Program-made: the position numbers and the translations under genes
Notes under the pieces: model-generated
Database searches by the model: none
The model's input: the letters and a program-made list of their open reading frames with translations, nothing else
What the model was told of the DNA's origin: nothing
In this document: piece by piece, positions 63,135 to 64,000 of the stretch
Position numbering within the stretch: position 1 is the first letter of the stretch
How the letters are laid out: every line of letters begins with the position of its first letter
DNA from: Lachnospiraceae bacterium
GTDB lineage: Bacteria > Bacillota > Clostridia > Lachnospirales > Lachnospiraceae
Direction: 5' to 3'
Assembly (NCBI GenBank): GCA_017621075.1
Contig: JAGATV010000045.1
Span: 1 to 64,000 of the forward strand
Length of the DNA: 64,000 nt

Positions 63135-63926
63135 GTGGATATAGCTTCTATCGTCGGCATGCTCATGTGCCTTGCCATGCTCATATTCGGTATCATTTCC
63201 AGTGCGGGAATCGGCGGATTCGGAAACTATCTGGACCCGGCATCTGCCATTATCACCTTCGGCGGTGCTTTCTCCGCCGTTCTGGCTTCCTACAGCTTAC
63301 AGGATTACATAGCCGGACTCAAGAGCATTACCCTGATCTTTAAGGCGCCGTCCGTGGATACCGCCGACATGATCAAAAAAATCATAGATTTATCCAATAT
63401 CGCTCGTAAAGAGGGTCTGCTCTCCCTGGAGGAGGCTGCTGCCGATATGGAGGAACCTTTTTTGAAGAAGGGAATCCTTTTGGTAGTGGACGGTACAGAT
63501 CCTGATTTGGTGCGCGCAATTATGGAGACAGAGATGAACTGCATTGACGACAGACATAAATCCGTGGTGGGTTTCTGGGAGTCGTTGGCGAGCATGGGAC
63601 CTGCCTGGGGTATGATCGGTACCCTGATAGGCCTTGTGGACATGCTTAACAACATGTCTGACGCCAGTTCCATCGGACCGGCCATGGCGGTGGCATTGAT
63701 CACCACGTTATACGGTTCCCTGTTGGCAAACTGGATCTGTACTCCTACGGCCAACAAGCTGAAGGCAGACAATGCCATTGAGATGATGCAAAAAGAGGTT
63801 ATGATCGAGGGACTTCTGTCCATTCAGGCAGGCGAGAACCCCCGCGTAATAGAAGAAAAACTGAAATCCTTCCTTGCACCCAAGGACAGAGTGTCCGGGG
63901 ACAATGAGGCAGGAGGTGAGATGTAG
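63135..63926 (+). CDS. motA: Flagellar stator protein MotA
   Basis: The proton (or sodium) channel stator that pushes FliG. About 263 residues with four membrane helices: two at the start, two near 150-205, with the conserved prolines in GPAWGMIGTLIGLVDMLNNM, and a long cytoplasmic loop between helices 2 and 3 (IARKEGLLSLEEAAADMEEPFLKKG). I start at GTG 63135, giving MDIASIVGM as in relatives, with AGGTGAT 4 nt upstream; GTG 63126 would add 3 residues over that site. It shares one base with the motB start (TAGTG). Confidence 0.94.
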   Translation: MDIASIVGMLMCLAMLIFGIISSAGIGGFGNYLDPASAIITFGGAFSAVLASYSLQDYIAGLKSITLIFKAPSVDTADMIKKIIDLSNIARKEGLLSLEEAAADMEEPFLKKGILLVVDGTDPDLVRAIMETEMNCIDDRHKSVVGFWESLASMGPAWGMIGTLIGLVDMLNNMSDASSIGPAMAVALITTLYGSLLANWICTPTANKLKADNAIEMMQKEVMIEGLLSIQAGENPRVIEEKLKSFLAPKDRVSGDNEAGGEM

Positions 63927-64000
63927 TGGCAAAGAAAAAAGAAGATACGCCGCCACCGGGGTCACCGGCGTGGATGGCCACCTTCAGCGATCTGATGAAT
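63926..64000 (+). CDS. motB: Flagellar stator protein MotB, N-terminal part (partial, runs off the window)
   Basis: Starts at GTG 63926, overlapping the motA stop by one base (TAGTG), with AGGAGGTGAG about 6 nt upstream. The 25 visible residues, MAKKKEDTPPPGSPAWMATFSDLMN, are the basic/proline segment and the WMATFSDLM motif that enters the single MotB membrane helix, the ion-channel aspartate helix, which continues beyond the window. Confidence 0.93.
   Translation, partial: MAKKKEDTPPPGSPAWMATFSDLMN

Noticed and set aside
1..64000. CRISPR arrays, insertion sequences, prophage genes, rRNA
   Set aside because: No repeat-spacer units, transposase, integrase, phage structural genes or rRNA segments were seen.

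Overview
The window looks like a chromosomal segment of a motile, endospore-forming, single-membrane Clostridia, most likely a Lachnospiraceae-type bacterium. The grounds are sporulation genes (gpr, spoIIP, sigK), a CodY next to a peritrichous-type fla operon, a PolC-type polymerase, a type IV pilus operon with no secretin or PilP, strong purine-rich ribosome binding sites, and sigma-A promoters of the TTGaca-N17-TATaaT type. This is inference from gene content and order; no 16S rRNA is present.

Layout. 1-2.9 kb: end of gap, then pgk, a small membrane protein and tpiA (glycolysis). 3.0-5.9 kb: a PdaA-type deacetylase, a zinc-ribbon membrane protein and a TPM-domain protein. rpsT follows on the minus strand. 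6.4-12.4 kb: a conserved Firmicutes string gpr-spoIIP-lepA-hemW, then sigK. 12.5-13.4 kb: a broken HD-GYP gene. 13.5-16.2 kb: comM-dprA. 16.3-20.8 kb: an AT-richer surface-glycan cluster (glycosyltransferase, methyltransferase, YfhO-like). 20.9-26.5 kb: ispG-polC. 26.6-27.8 kb: a decayed sodium-dependent (SNF) transporter. 28.0-44.9 kb: the type IV pilus locus, interrupted by a tRNA-Glu gene and a second YfhO-like gene, and closed by a convergent dynamin-like GTPase (minus strand). 47.8-50.7 kb: topA and codY. 50.8-64.0 kb: the flagellar operon flgB-flgC-fliE-fliF-fliG-fliH-fliI-fliJ-motE-like-fliK-flgD-TIGR02530-flgE-flbD-motA-motB, running off the end.

How it fits together. The pilus locus has a complete minimal Gram-positive machine: PilT and PilB motors, PilC platform, PilD peptidase, a fused PilM-PilN, PilO, two major-type pilins and four minor pilins of GspI/K/H/J character, one of them a 652-residue protein with Ig-like modules. 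It is headed by an unusual protein with about eight SHOCT-like repeats. In Bacillus-type genomes dprA is followed closely by topA, codY and flgB; here about 31 kb lies between dprA and topA, and that stretch holds most of the accessory content.

The most unusual points are the poly-SHOCT protein heading the pilus operon, the PilM-PilN fusion, the dynamin-like GTPase facing the pilus locus, a hook-cap protein (FlgD) with an extra helical surface-type module, a sigK lacking any pro-sequence, and two genes disrupted by internal deletions (HD-GYP and SNF transporter), with a possible third (PdaA missing its signal peptide).
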